A DNA stretch of 64,000 nt, from positions 22,390,479-22,454,478 of the forward strand of contig NC_135243.1 of NCBI RefSeq assembly GCF_947623445.1. Reading direction: 5' to 3'. How positions within the stretch are numbered: the first letter of the stretch is position 1; every line of letters starts with the position of its first letter. The notes beneath the pieces are model-generated. The model made no database searches, was not told the DNA's origin, and worked only from the letters and a program-made list of their open reading frames with translations. Made by a program: the position numbers and the translations under genes. This document shows, piece by piece, positions 13,401-24,531 of this stretch. The DNA comes from Clavelina lepadiformis (lineage: Eukaryota; Chordata; Ascidiacea; Aplousobranchia; Clavelinidae).

Positions 13401-15593
13401 ATGAATAATGTTTAGGAAATAGGCAGGTAACAAGTTTTAAGTGTCCTCGTAAACCCATGATTGTGCGAGCTTGTAACATTTTAATTAGTGTTACATTTTA
13501 CATTTTAGTGTTACATCTTTCAAGGAAACAGAAAATATTTGTATTTCTTAAGAGCGCTTTTTTCAAAATCCATCGTATGAGAATTGCTATGAAAAATTCC
13601 TCCCATCTCTATCAGGCTAATTCTTTGAGAGCTCTTATTTGTTAATTTGTCGGATAAAAACACGGTACAGCTCCATTTGACCTTTGATGTTGGTTACGGT
13701 CAACGTTATGCCTTGAAATGAAAAGAGAAAGAGGCACAACGCAACAAAACAGAAAACAACCACTAAGTCGTGTAGGAGAAGCCTTAGGCTAAATAGCTAT
13801 AGTACTGTACGTTACCGTGTAGGTAACTTGAAAATGAGCCCAGCGACTTCATTGTTTGAAATATGTATGTGCGTTATGTGCAATGCCTACCCGGTATAGG
13901 GGTATTACAATGATTAATTAATTATCAAACTTTTTTAATTGCAACCCATTTATTACACAAACTTCATGTTCCTCTGTTTGCTATCGGTAGCTGTTTTATA
14001 CGTGTTTTTTTCCTTAAAAAATTTGTAAATATATCGTCTACTTTTTGATAGTGTATAAGGTGCGTCACAATATTTTGCTTATTTTTACTAAAAACCTTAC
14101 AGATTCTTTTGAAAGTTATATACTGCTCATTATATGGTGCAGTATGTTGTGTTTCCGAATCATTATTCTTGTTTTTCATGCCAGACAAATGGTTTCGTTT
14201 AACACATACTTGGCCATAGCGCTGAGTCATTAATTGAACAAAATGATATCTAATTCAATCTTTGTCAGCACCAAGTGGTCAGAAATTGTTGAATTGAGCA
14301 GTGCATTTACAATTACATAAATGTCTCATTATGCTTTTCAGCACATAGCGTTGTAACAGACGTTTAATGATCAGTTATTTGTCTTTGACATTAAAAGGCA
14401 TATGCAAACATAACACCGTTTTAGTTGTAATATGTTTCTATGGAGAAGACACATGGCTGGTGACGTCAAACCCTGGGTTTCGCAGAACAGTTGCAGCTTA
14501 CTTGTCGTCTGCTTGAGAACGTTAAATTTCCTTGCGCAGTCTTAATTTTGGTAAGTACATAAAAGTTAATGTTAATATAATAGGTTTAATTATGCAGCAG
14601 GCATGACTTAGAATAAATCATACGTAAATTTATTTGCAAAATTACCATATATCAATGAAAATACAATGGAAACTATTTAAATGAAATGGAACAAATTGCT
14701 TCTATGGCATATTATATAGTGCTACATTTTATTTCAATATATAATCATGTTGTAATTTTCATAAATCTCACTTTCAGTAGTGCGATTTACGCATAATAAA
14801 GCTAAGTTATGTGGCACAGTTTTAATACATATTTGTAAGTAAGTAATATGCGTTTTTTTTTTCATTTATCTATATCGCTTTGGCTCTTAAAGCAGCACAA
14901 ACGTCGCGAAAGCACAAGCGATTTTGGTAAATGCAGGAGCGTTTATTTGATGCACCAACGATGAAGAACGACTTTAAACAAAGCCTGTCACCCCGTAGCA
15001 CTTTAAAGCGCTGGCTCAAACAAAGCATAGTAAAACGCTGTATGGCAGGCTTTAAATAGCGGTTATACTCGTTCCACTTCCTTCATTTAACTGAACAACA
15101 ACAATTATCGTCAAACGCAAAACACCCAAGCTATTGTTTAACTGAATGAGTCATCCAGCAAAACAATCATCAGCCCGTAAATAGCATTGCGTCTATTCAA
15201 TCTGATTTGAGCAACGTTTGTATTAAAAGAGAAAGTAATGGTTTTTGCAAAAAATTTGTGTCTATTTACATTAACGTTTTAAGGAACTATATGTGAAATA
15301 ATTATTTAGGTTTTACGCAAGTCGAATAACCGTAATAATGCTAACCGTAAAGATTATTTAAAAATGCCGTATTATTTTTGCGTAACGAGTAGCTAAGACA
15401 TTTAAAAACACTATCCTCGACATTTCGAAGTAAAATAATTATGAAAATCAAATTTGACTGTAAATATGCATGTCAAAACAAATTTCAAGTAAACTTTACC
15501 TTGCAGTTCAAACATACGTTTAGTTCGATTACGTATGAAAGTGTTGCATAATGCAAGAAACATCTTTATCGGTGTTGCATGTTGGCTGTTGGA
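10422..15593. other. Five-kb gene-free spacer
   Basis: Longest gene-free stretch inside the immune-gene part. Open frames are short, AT-rich and without recognisable domains on either strand. TATA-like boxes of BPI-like gene 2 occupy the first 150 bases. A plus-strand GTAAGT donor-like site at about 14551-14556, after a less AT-rich 100 bases, could be a non-coding first exon but has no visible partner. No RNA gene or complete transposon seen. Confidence 0.4.
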
Positions 15594-16685
15594 TCACTTT
15601 ACTGTGACAGAAGCTGCCATGGTGACGTAGGGATTTTCGACACGAACATCTTCGGCAAATTGGTAGATGGCAGTCCCTTGCTCATTGGGACAGCTGTGAA
15701 CTGGATCAGAATTGAACGTTGACACAGTTGTTATACCGCTTGAACAACTTGCTGAGATTCCAAGTACTTCAGTGCAACAGTCTTGATTTTGATTTCTGGA
15801 TTCCCATCCTGCATCTTGATTTTTTGGTCCACTCTCCTCGACCAAACCAGCTGAACCCGAACGCAAGGAATTGACTTGCAGTGGAATTAGATTTGAAGAA
15901 GACGAACGTATCTTTTTCTTCCAGCAAATACCGACACCAATTACAAATAAGAGTACGAATAGTACAAGTGGTAGCCCAACAAATAAACCGACATGTAATG
16001 GATCTTTTATCTGCATTGACTGGGTGGAAATAAAGCTTCTTGCGGTTGTAAAACTTTGGCTAGATACTGGAACATCTTTTATCTTTATTGACTGGGTGGG
16101 AGTAAAACTAATTGCCGTTGTAAAATTTTGGCTGGATACCAGCACATCATTTGTTGTAGCAAATGCCGAAGTAGACTGCTCAGTGACGCTTCTATCCTCG
16201 TTATCACCAAAGCAAATGAATGTGCCGGCCTGCTCGCATGGAAAGCTAAACAATTCCGGCTTCGTCTTACGCTTTGCAGAATAAACCATAACTGAACGGC
16301 ACGCTGACGTGCCTGGGTTCTCTCTAATCGCCCCCAGCTCTTCGTGATAGATGGATCTATCAGTCCAAGAATAAAAATCCGAGTTTATCCGTGAGAGGCC
16401 GATGATATAAAATGAAGAGGAGCAACGAGAAGAATTTCGTGGAATATGAGCAACAACATCATCAAAACGTTCCCGACTGTCAAACACCGCCAAACTAGTA
16501 GCACTTTCTTGACACTTTTGCTTTGCAATTGCAAACTCAAGCGGATAGTCGTTATGAAAATAATATGTCCCGTTTAGCGTTTTATATCGCGTCAAACAGG
16601 AATCCATTTCCAAACATATGCTGCGTAACTTAAAAGCAGAAAGAAATGAAAAAGCAATAATTGAAAAATTACACAAAGACAACAT
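15594..16685 (-). CDS. C-type-lectin-like single-pass membrane receptor
   Basis: A single 363-residue open frame, apparently intronless. A hydrophobic leader (residues 1-23) is followed by a C-type-lectin-like domain at about 34-160. IIGL replaces the usual WIGL at 94-97, and cysteines stand at 58, 88, 129, 150 and 158. The EPN/QPD and WND sugar- and calcium-binding motifs are not visible, so classical calcium-dependent sugar binding is doubtful. A Ser/Thr-rich stalk contains two tandem 24-residue units (181-204 and 205-228). A transmembrane helix (about 231-255) is followed by KKK. The roughly 105-residue cytoplasmic tail ends with ENPYVTM, a YxxM sequence of the kind bound by PI3-kinase SH2 domains. 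It lies between BPI-like genes 2 and 3 on the same strand. The surface receptor role is inferred. Confidence 0.85.
   Translation of the reverse strand: MLSLCNFSIIAFSFLSAFKLRSICLEMDSCLTRYKTLNGTYYFHNDYPLEFAIAKQKCQESATSLAVFDSRERFDDVVAHIPRNSSRCSSSFYIIGLSRINSDFYSWTDRSIYHEELGAIRENPGTSACRSVMVYSAKRKTKPELFSFPCEQAGTFICFGDNEDRSVTEQSTSAFATTNDVLVSSQNFTTAISFTPTQSIKIKDVPVSSQSFTTARSFISTQSMQIKDPLHVGLFVGLPLVLFVLLFVIGVGICWKKKIRSSSSNLIPLQVNSLRSGSAGLVEESGPKNQDAGWESRNQNQDCCTEVLGISASCSSGITTVSTFNSDPVHSCPNEQGTAIYQFAEDVRVENPYVTMAASVTVK
16002..16145 (-). repeat. 72-bp tandem duplication in the receptor stalk
   Basis: Two adjacent 72-base units (16074-16145 and 16002-16073) encode VxVSSQxFTTAxSF followed by TQSxxIKD twice. 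The duplication is in frame and lengthens the stalk of the C-type-lectin-like receptor. The copies differ at several positions, so it is not brand new. Confidence 0.85.
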
Positions 16686-17598
16686 ATACTCGGTGTAGGT
16701 TTTTTCTCCCCTAATGAAAAACTAAGTACAGAAATATTTTCATCTAATTCTACAAACTTTTAATTTCATTGATTAAATGGAACCAAAGTACTTCTTATGT
16801 CTGTCATTCTGAATTTATTATTAAACTTATCTTAGCGTATATGCTACACTATAAAAATCTTGCTGCTTTTGATTTCGATGTATCAAGTGACGCGCTGGCT
16901 TGAAACACGGAAATTCTTATGAAGCAAAAGCAATTGTTTGAGAACAATGATGCGAAAGAACGTGCACTAGAAAAAGCTTCGTAAACAATCAGTTAAACTT
17001 ATTTATAGGATACAGTAACAGAATTGCACCCAGTTCTATTAACATGAAACTCAGGCAAGAGAATGATAACTAGTATTCTGATGCCTTAAAACCTCATTTC
17101 AAATTACAGTACATCATTTTAGATTAGAAGAACTTCAGTGACTGATCCACGGACATCATCGAATAAACTTGTTAAGAAATTTTTTATTACACACATTTCT
17201 AATCTGCTAAACACAGCCAAAATGCTTTATTATCTGGATGTATTAGATGTCTTGCCTTAGCGTCTTCGCTGTCCATACCATGTATTTGGTAGCAGAGGAA
17301 ATTTACATTGGCCATATTGAAATGACAAAGTTAAGCGCTGAAACTTTTAAATTCAGTACACTGTTTAGCGTCAAAAAATCAATGTATTTTTATAGCGGAA
17401 TAGCTTTCAAAGGCATTCTTCAGTAATTTTTCCATTAAAGCACGAAAATACTAATGTATAATGGTGATCTCGAAATGCTCGAGGTTAAACATACATGAGG
17501 AACAGGAAATAGCTATGAAACAAACCACAAACAAACAAAAATAAAAGTCTTTGTGTAGCCGAGTCCATTAACAGCAAGTCCAGGTTACGTCATTGACG
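16686..17598. other. Intergenic
   Basis: Between the lectin-like receptor start and the last exon of BPI-like gene 3. No coding frame or RNA gene recognised. Confidence 0.4.
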
Positions 17599-20500
17599 TT
17601 ATGCTTCTTTGAAATCTGAACCAATTTCAATGGCGTTCTGTAAACAAAATTGTATATAGACTTAGAAAAAGAAAACTATTTTATTGCGAAGATGATTGTT
17701 AGGAGTTGGTATAAATAATCATTACACATTATTACTCATATCTAAGTTAATTAGTAGTTAGTATGATTTAAATAAGCAACAAAATAAATGTTTTGTCAAT
17801 CTAAACATTTAAACTGTTGGTTCGCTTTATACCAGTCGATATAAGATGTATTTTGGCAGCATGGTATTTCACTACCACATGAAGAAACTAGAATAGCATT
17901 TTCGTAAATCCATATCCGGATAATGATTAGACGTCACTCACCAGATGCATGAACGGATTAACCGGATGCATACAACACAATGTGTGATGAACCCTGAACG
18001 TACTGGATCACGCTGACTATACAAACTTAAGAATACGTGCAATAGGAGGCAAAACGGTAGAAGTGCAATAATCACGTAAAAGGCGCATGTTACACGACAT
18101 TGTAAGTGCCATTGTGAGAAGGTGTGCGCGCATTTAACGCGTCTTACAGTTTGTAAAGTGCAAGTGCACGCACACCGTGATATCTTTAAAAGTCAGCCTT
18201 TGCCTACTACAGTTGGTCGTCATGCGTGTCCAAAATGAATTCTTTATCTGCTTTTAGATCAAAATAGCATAAACAACACTTTCACAATCAGAAACTTTAG
18301 AGTTAGTTCGTGAAATACGCCAAAATGCATTTTCAACATTATTGAAACATATAAATTTAATCAAGATTGTTCTTTCCTTTAAACTATGTAGTGTGTACGT
18401 TGCCAGCGTTGTTTTACTTTTTGTGTTATGATTTTGTGCTGGATACGAAGCATATTCAGGAAATACTATGGTGCAATCCGTAATGAGTGTTAGGGTGTTA
18501 TTTTATTTCTAGAATCTTACTGATTTAACGACGAGAGATAGGCCTGTTGCTTTGTAGCCAAAGTATTCCGGAATCAAGAAACCAGCTTCAACGATGCCTG
18601 TAAAAGAACAGGTTTTCATTAAGCTTATCGTACCTGAATAAATATTATGTTTTGTCCAACATGATGTATATAACAAAACTTCACCTTTCAAGACGGGGGT
18701 AATTTGTGTTGGCAGAAAGCCTTGAATGAGGGAATTGATTTGAGAAGTTGACAACGCTTCGATATCGCTGTCGGTAGCAACCACAGATAAGTCGGTGATT
18801 GACGCTTTGAGTTTTCCTCCGCTTACGTAAGGTTTACCTTCGATGCGCACGTTCTAGAAATTGCAAGCAATTTAACAACTGACCATGCTTCGTACAAGGT
18901 TTGGTAGAAACTTTAACAGCGTGTAAGTAAAATAAGACGTTACACAATAGCTATGTGTACACCTCCAGTAAACTACGACACCACTTTGACCTGGAGATTT
19001 ACTGATCAAAACCCCAATGTTTACCGTAGTGATGGTGACACCTCTGAGGGTTCTTGTTGGAAGTATAATGTTAACATCAAGTAGGAACACTGCTGTGATA
19101 ACAACACGGTTTGTATAGAAGTTGGCTTTCGGAGAGTCCTTTGCATGGATTGAAACTTGCTTGGGTCTAAGAGCATATTATCTGTATGAATGCTCTATTT
19201 TTATGCATTGATGTCGTTATAGCAACCTACCGATTGCGATAGGTCTGAAATATGGACGAAGCTCTTCCGATGCTTGGAGATGCAAATACCTTGTCAAGAC
19301 CTTGGCTGACCTATAGGGAAGATTAGAATAGAAATAAGGATGGACGGAACAGAAAAACATCATTGCAGCTTTTTGAATAACCGCAGTGTAAATGTAGGAT
19401 CTTTGGTTTTAAGTTTAAATCCCTACCTGTCTTAATCCCACGGATTTTGTGAAGCGATTATCTTGCCACATTGTGTAAAGCAAAGTGTTCATCACATACT
19501 CTCCGATTGAAATTCGAACCATCTGCGTGGTTGAGGTGAGAGAAGGCGTTAAAGGTGGAGAAAAAGGAAAACTGGGAATAAAATTACAAATGTGTTATAA
19601 TTATAAGACTCTCTCTAAATCATTCGTTTTTATTCAAGTCCATAACTTGTTGGTAGTTTTTAACTCAATTTTCTTTTTTTACCTTTGTTGTGGATTTTTA
19701 CTTCCGAAACAACGTCCTTTAGCTGCCATATAAATGTAACTGGTGGTGGCTGACGGGCTACTTGTTAAGCCAAGATTGATTTTCGAATTGAGAATGAAAG
19801 GAAAATTAACTGCAAGAAAATAGAAATAGAGTAGAAAAATATTTTCACCGAATTAAGGTTATTTGGTGAACTCACCATTAAAGTCGTTAGTGATGTCGCC
19901 GCTTTTATCTTTCAAGACTTTCACTGTCTGTTTACAAATCTGCAAAGCACAAGGGCGAATGTTGTTAACGCATGATTGCAAGCGATTGGATTAACTAGCA
20001 ATTTGTTCACTTACCGCTTTTTCAATTTCCTTCCGAATGCGATCTTCGAAGAAATTTACCACGATGTTATAAACCCAACTGAGAAATGCATTCTTTCCTT
20101 TAAGCTTAACCCTATCCTAACCAGGCTCGCGAGTTTACTAAAAAACTAGGTATGGCCGACCCCGCACACACATTTTCAATCGTTAATTACTAGAAAACTA
20201 TACGTCGTAAACTGATCGGATTTTTACAGGTTTGTAGAAAAATCATCTGGCTTCCTGTATACATCATAAATGTAAAACTAAAGAAAGTGAATTTAGTGTA
20301 AATTAAGTATTTCTAAAAGTGACACATTTCTAGAAATTCTTCTTGTTACGCCGCGCCCCCGCTGTGCGGAAAACCAGCTGACCGCGAGAAGAGAACGAAA
20401 GAGAATAGTTAGTCGAGTTAGTGGTGCGTAAATGAGTAATACGCTTCAATGCGGTGAGCAGAGCAAAGCAGAGGAAAATTATGAAAATATCGCAATATCT

Positions 20501-22510
20501 TAAAAATTACAAAATCCAACTTTATCAAACAAACATGGACAGATAGCTGAACATTTTTTAGGAAAAGTCACGAAATTTCAAGTTTCTACAGCAAACAATG
20601 CAACTGTACGCCACGTTTTGCTATGACAGTGTGCGGGAGAAGCCAAGCCTAGTTAGAATAGGGTTAACATCAAATCCGCGAACAGATACTTTGCAATCCC
20701 CTATTGTTGCCTGAAGAAATTCAAATATAAAACAAATTTGCTTTGCAATTCAAGAAATTATACAAACTCAACCTTTGCTTGAAAAAAAATTGAAAATGTG
20801 AACATGTTTTAAAAGCATTCTGCTAATGAAAAGTTTAACATGTTTTGAAATGCTCCAACTTTTTCGCAAGAAGGAACATTAACCAAGCTAGATGTATAAA
20901 GTTACCTTAAAAACAAAAAAAAACATGGCTTTGAAACGTGCCTTTATATACACATAATAATTCCAATGGTTGATAGATAGTTTACTATATTACGTAAGCA
21001 TTACGCGTAGCTAATCACCTTAGGCTTGCCACTGCTAGTCTTTCCGAGGCGAATTTCCTGGCTCAAGTCCACGTCGCTGGCTGACACTGAAGCTGTTCCT
21101 GAAGCTCTAATCGTAACGCTGTTGTGGAAAAAAGATAAGTTTTGAAAGACTCCAATTGTTGATAAAGTGAAGTGTAACTGTTTCTGATGCTTTTGTTACT
21201 TGACACATTTCATTCCTAAAAGTTGAAGTATTCTGATTTTATTTGAACGGCACTCACAATAATATCTTTTTCCAAGCTTTCCAACTACCGCTAACTTTGA
21301 CACTGGCGCCATCAATTGAAGCTTTAAATCTATTTGACGGTCTTGTTTCGACAGAGTTGCTTCCCAAACTGAACGAATCGATGTTCACGCTGCGCAGAAT
21401 GATATCGTAACTTGTTTTTAAGCAAGAAAACTACATAGTTAAAATATTTAGCTTAAGATTATTTTTGAGAGTGAAAAAGACAACTAATACAACGAACTTG
21501 GTGCACGTACTTTTTAATTTCGTAATTTGAGCCGGAAAAGTTTGGAATTTTCAGATTTTCAAGCTTAGGTCGCAGCCATTTCAATAACTGATCTTTGGCT
21601 GAAAAGAAAAACAAATGTATTTATAAAACAGTATTTTTTGAAATGTACAAAAGTATGTCAATGCTGTTAAATTGAAGTCGACTTTAAAGTTTACGTAATT
21701 AGTATCATACTGTATCTGTAACCTGTCGGTGAAGATTAAGTGTTGCGCTTCACAAATTTCAGCACATGTACTTATGTAAGCATGCACATGTATTATTATG
21801 TACCACTCGTGATCATGTCGCATTTTAATTAACGAAAATGTTCCTTGATGTTTACATTGTGGTCAAAATTAGCCCAAAGCAAATGAAAATTAAACCGATA
21901 ATAACGATAAAACGTGACCAAAGAAAGAGAATTCAATATCTTCAAGATAGAGAGATTAGTTTTTAGCTTTCAAAAACTTTTTTTTATATTATAAGTAATT
22001 GTAAGTATATGTTTTTCTAAGAACAGCTTGAAATGCGACATCAAAATCACCATAATATCACGGAATCCGCGTTTATATGCGAGCTGTTGCTGATTTCTAA
22101 TCAAGCCTAATTTAATTCCATTCACGTTAAGCGTTAAGTGAAACCATAACTGTTACAAAATCACAAAAATTTTAAAGTATGAAATTGATGACATGAATGC
22201 CAATGTAAATCACCAAAACGGGTTGATTTGCATTAACAAAGGCATTTAATAAGATGTTGTTTGCAGATGTTTTTAATGTCATTTGTCATGCAGATGTTTA
22301 ATCAGATGATGTTGTATAATATGGTACATATGCGAATTACCTAAATGTTGAACTAAAGTTGTGGTAATCAAATTTATGATAATCAAAAGTACACGTACCA
22401 AATCTCAGACCACGAGAATGGAGCCTACATTTCAATCCCGGGTTTTGCCCAATGCAGATAATGCAGAAAGATATGCACAGCAAAGCAGCTGATGCCGTCG
22501 CTATTTTCAT
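17599..22510 (-). CDS. BPI/LBP-like lipid-binding protein, gene 3 of 4, exon 5 interrupted by a MITE
   Basis: Third tandem BPI/LBP family gene. Exons: 22510-22399, 21598-21511, 21389-21258, 21118-21019, 20710-20015 (with a 558-base insertion), 19939-19876, 19809-19683, 19571-19427, 19310-19231, 19166-19025, 18853-18685, 18597-18521, 17637-17599. Without the insertion exon 5 is 138 bases, exactly as in genes 1 and 4, and the total is in frame for 470 residues. Signal peptide MKIATASAALLCISFCIICI; family motifs SGSWKAWKK (exon 3), cysteine pair GDCKVS (exon 5) and QICKQT (exon 6), KGRCFG (exon 7), last exon NAIEIGSDFKEA. The last intron is long (883 bases, against 106-227 in the others). Read through, the insertion puts a stop 17 codons after its edge; unless it is spliced out or absent from other alleles the protein is cut within its N-terminal half. 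All other exons are open. Confidence 0.85.
18121..18176. repeat. Imperfect hairpin in the long last intron of BPI-like gene 3
   Basis: GGTGTGCGCGC at 18121-18131 can pair, with mismatches, with GTGCACGCACACC at 18164-18176 around a loop of about 32 bases. The stretch is richer in GC than the rest of the intron. Possibly the end of a decayed foldback element; no clear target duplication was found. Confidence 0.35.
20110..20663. mobile_element. piggyBac-type MITE in a coding exon
   Basis: A 554-bp element flanked by TTAA on both sides (20106-20109 and 20664-20667). Its ends are inverted repeats: CCCTATCCTAACCAGGCT on the left, and CCCTATTCTAACTAGGCT reading inward from the right (16 of 18 match). 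TTAA duplication and ends starting with CCC are the marks of the piggyBac superfamily. No transposase is encoded, so it is non-autonomous. Removing the element and one TTAA restores the reading GFDVKLKG across the site, matching KVKLKGKN in gene 1, so the empty-site exon can be read directly. It has stops in the host-gene frame. Confidence 0.9.
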
Positions 22511-24531
22511 TTTGCTGCTTAACGTTTTAAGATTACAGTTTTACGGTAAACAGTTTTCTTCTTATTGCTATCATAAGCAAACTGCAGGAACCATTCAATT
22601 ATAGAAGTTTTTCTTCACACGCATGCATTTAACTCTTATGTTTTCGATATGACAGTTTTTAAAGCAAATAGTTTTGTGCGTTCAAGTGGTATCAAATGAA
22701 CATGTAATATTCATTTAATTAATTTAATTTAATATTTAATTGAATCTATCAATTGCACATATTAATACGTTTATGTCGACTCATAATTATAAGAAGTTAA
22801 TCTTTATATATCTATAGTGTAATATATGTAGAATACTCCTACAACTTTCTTCACACAGAGCAAAGTTGAATAACATATACCGACTTGACAATATATACTG
22901 TGCCTTGCGAAACTCTAATAAGTACCGGTACTTCAGTACTTTTTCCAGTTGAACGCGACAAGCTACTTTTTACAGAATAACTTGCTTTCAAATTTCATGC
23001 TGCAGGCGTAAAGTTTTTACACTTTCTTCATCGCTGCGAAATTAATTTTGTAATTTTTGTTGCCTTTTTTGGTGCAAAAATGCATTTCAAAGAGAATTAT
23101 ATTTAGTCAACAATTTTAGCTCAAGGAAATGAGCAAATCCTTTTAAATTACTTCCCATCTATCACCATACCAATCTTTTACAATTGTAATCATCCATATA
23201 TAACAAACTGTAGCACTATTTCCTTTTTCTGAAGCCGCACAAATCGTTATAAAAAACACGAGAAATAGAAAATATAAATTAATAAAAGCATTGCATTGTC
23301 ACGCTTGTGACCGTATATTGCAAATAATATTCCAGTTTACAAATTGCTACAAAAACAATTTTTCAATTAAATGTAACGAAACTTTTATTTCAACGTTTTT
23401 TCGAATCAGCCAAATTAAAACTAATATTTTATTATACTTTTTGTTTGTCCTCAATCTTCCAAACCATTAAATCAGCTTAATTGAGCCAAGTAATTTTATG
23501 ACGAGTTTGTCATAAAATTAGTCAATTTGTCAATTCGTTTGTCACAAATTTGTCTTAAAAACATGTTTATCAATAAAACTGTACTTAATTAAAAAACATT
23601 GAAACTGCACCCATAAACTGCACATAAACTGCATCCATGTAGTAGATAGGAGAGTGCGCGCGTGCTCGTTAGCATGTCATCGCGTGCTATATTTAGCAAA
23701 CAATAAATCAATTCTAGATTTCCGTTGGTCTAATCTTAGTGCTTTCAACTGCTTCATTGTCAACAAAGGTAACTTCTCGATTTAGCATTTTCAGCCTGCG
23801 TTTGTCACAACAGTTATGCTTATATGGCCACTTAATTGTGAATGCAACGATTTCATATATTTTTCCCCAGTCTGTCGAAGTCAAACGTCTATAAAGATTA
23901 GTTTGATTTTCGGCTATTGCAATTACATTATTCAGTACCCATGCGTCGACGTTGCAAATATAACGGATAAATCGATGAAAGCAGACACAAAAAAGATAAT
24001 GATGTGGTAATAACTTAGGTAATAAATCAGTGTATTCGTTCAGAAAATATCCCTTACATATTGGGTTAGTATTTAATCAATGTAACTAATTACGTATTGT
24101 AAGCTTCTAAGGGAATAGACCGTAAGAGAATGTAGTGATTTTGTTTTAGCGGCTCGATATTTTTCAAAATTCTGTGACGTAGGACAACGAATTTTGTGCT
24201 GTAAATTATTAACCATTGCTATTCTAATGCTGGAGACTTAAAGCTTCACTAAAAATGTGATTTATCTGATTTATCAAGAAACTATATTTATCATTTCTTG
24301 CACCAATTACAAATTTGTATTTTGGAAGCTGTGTTAACAACTGATAGTTTTGTGCGGAATTTTATTGTGTGATTAATGTGCTGATCATGAACTACAAATT
24401 GCAAAAGTATACAAAGAATTACATACTGAGATAGCTAAATACCAAAGCTAAAATTGCATTGTAAAATAACATTAACAATTGTTTTCAACACATACACGTC
24501 ATACAGTGATACACACACACAACATTTGAAA
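22511..24531. other. Intergenic AT-rich DNA
   Basis: Between BPI-like genes 4 and 3. A TATA-like CTATAATT (minus) lies about 90 bases before the gene 3 start. There are short local repeats around 23500-23560 (several TTTGTCA/TTTGTC words) and around 23600-23635 (CATAAACTGCA repeated). No coding exon recognised. Confidence 0.4.

Noticed and set aside
14400-14570. A non-coding first exon ending in GTAAGT
   Set aside because: A good donor site alone is not enough; no plus-strand coding exon was found within several kilobases downstream.
15871-16284. A 137-residue plus-strand protein
   Set aside because: It is the reverse reading of the lectin-like receptor, which has a signal peptide, a lectin-like domain and a membrane helix; the plus frame has none.
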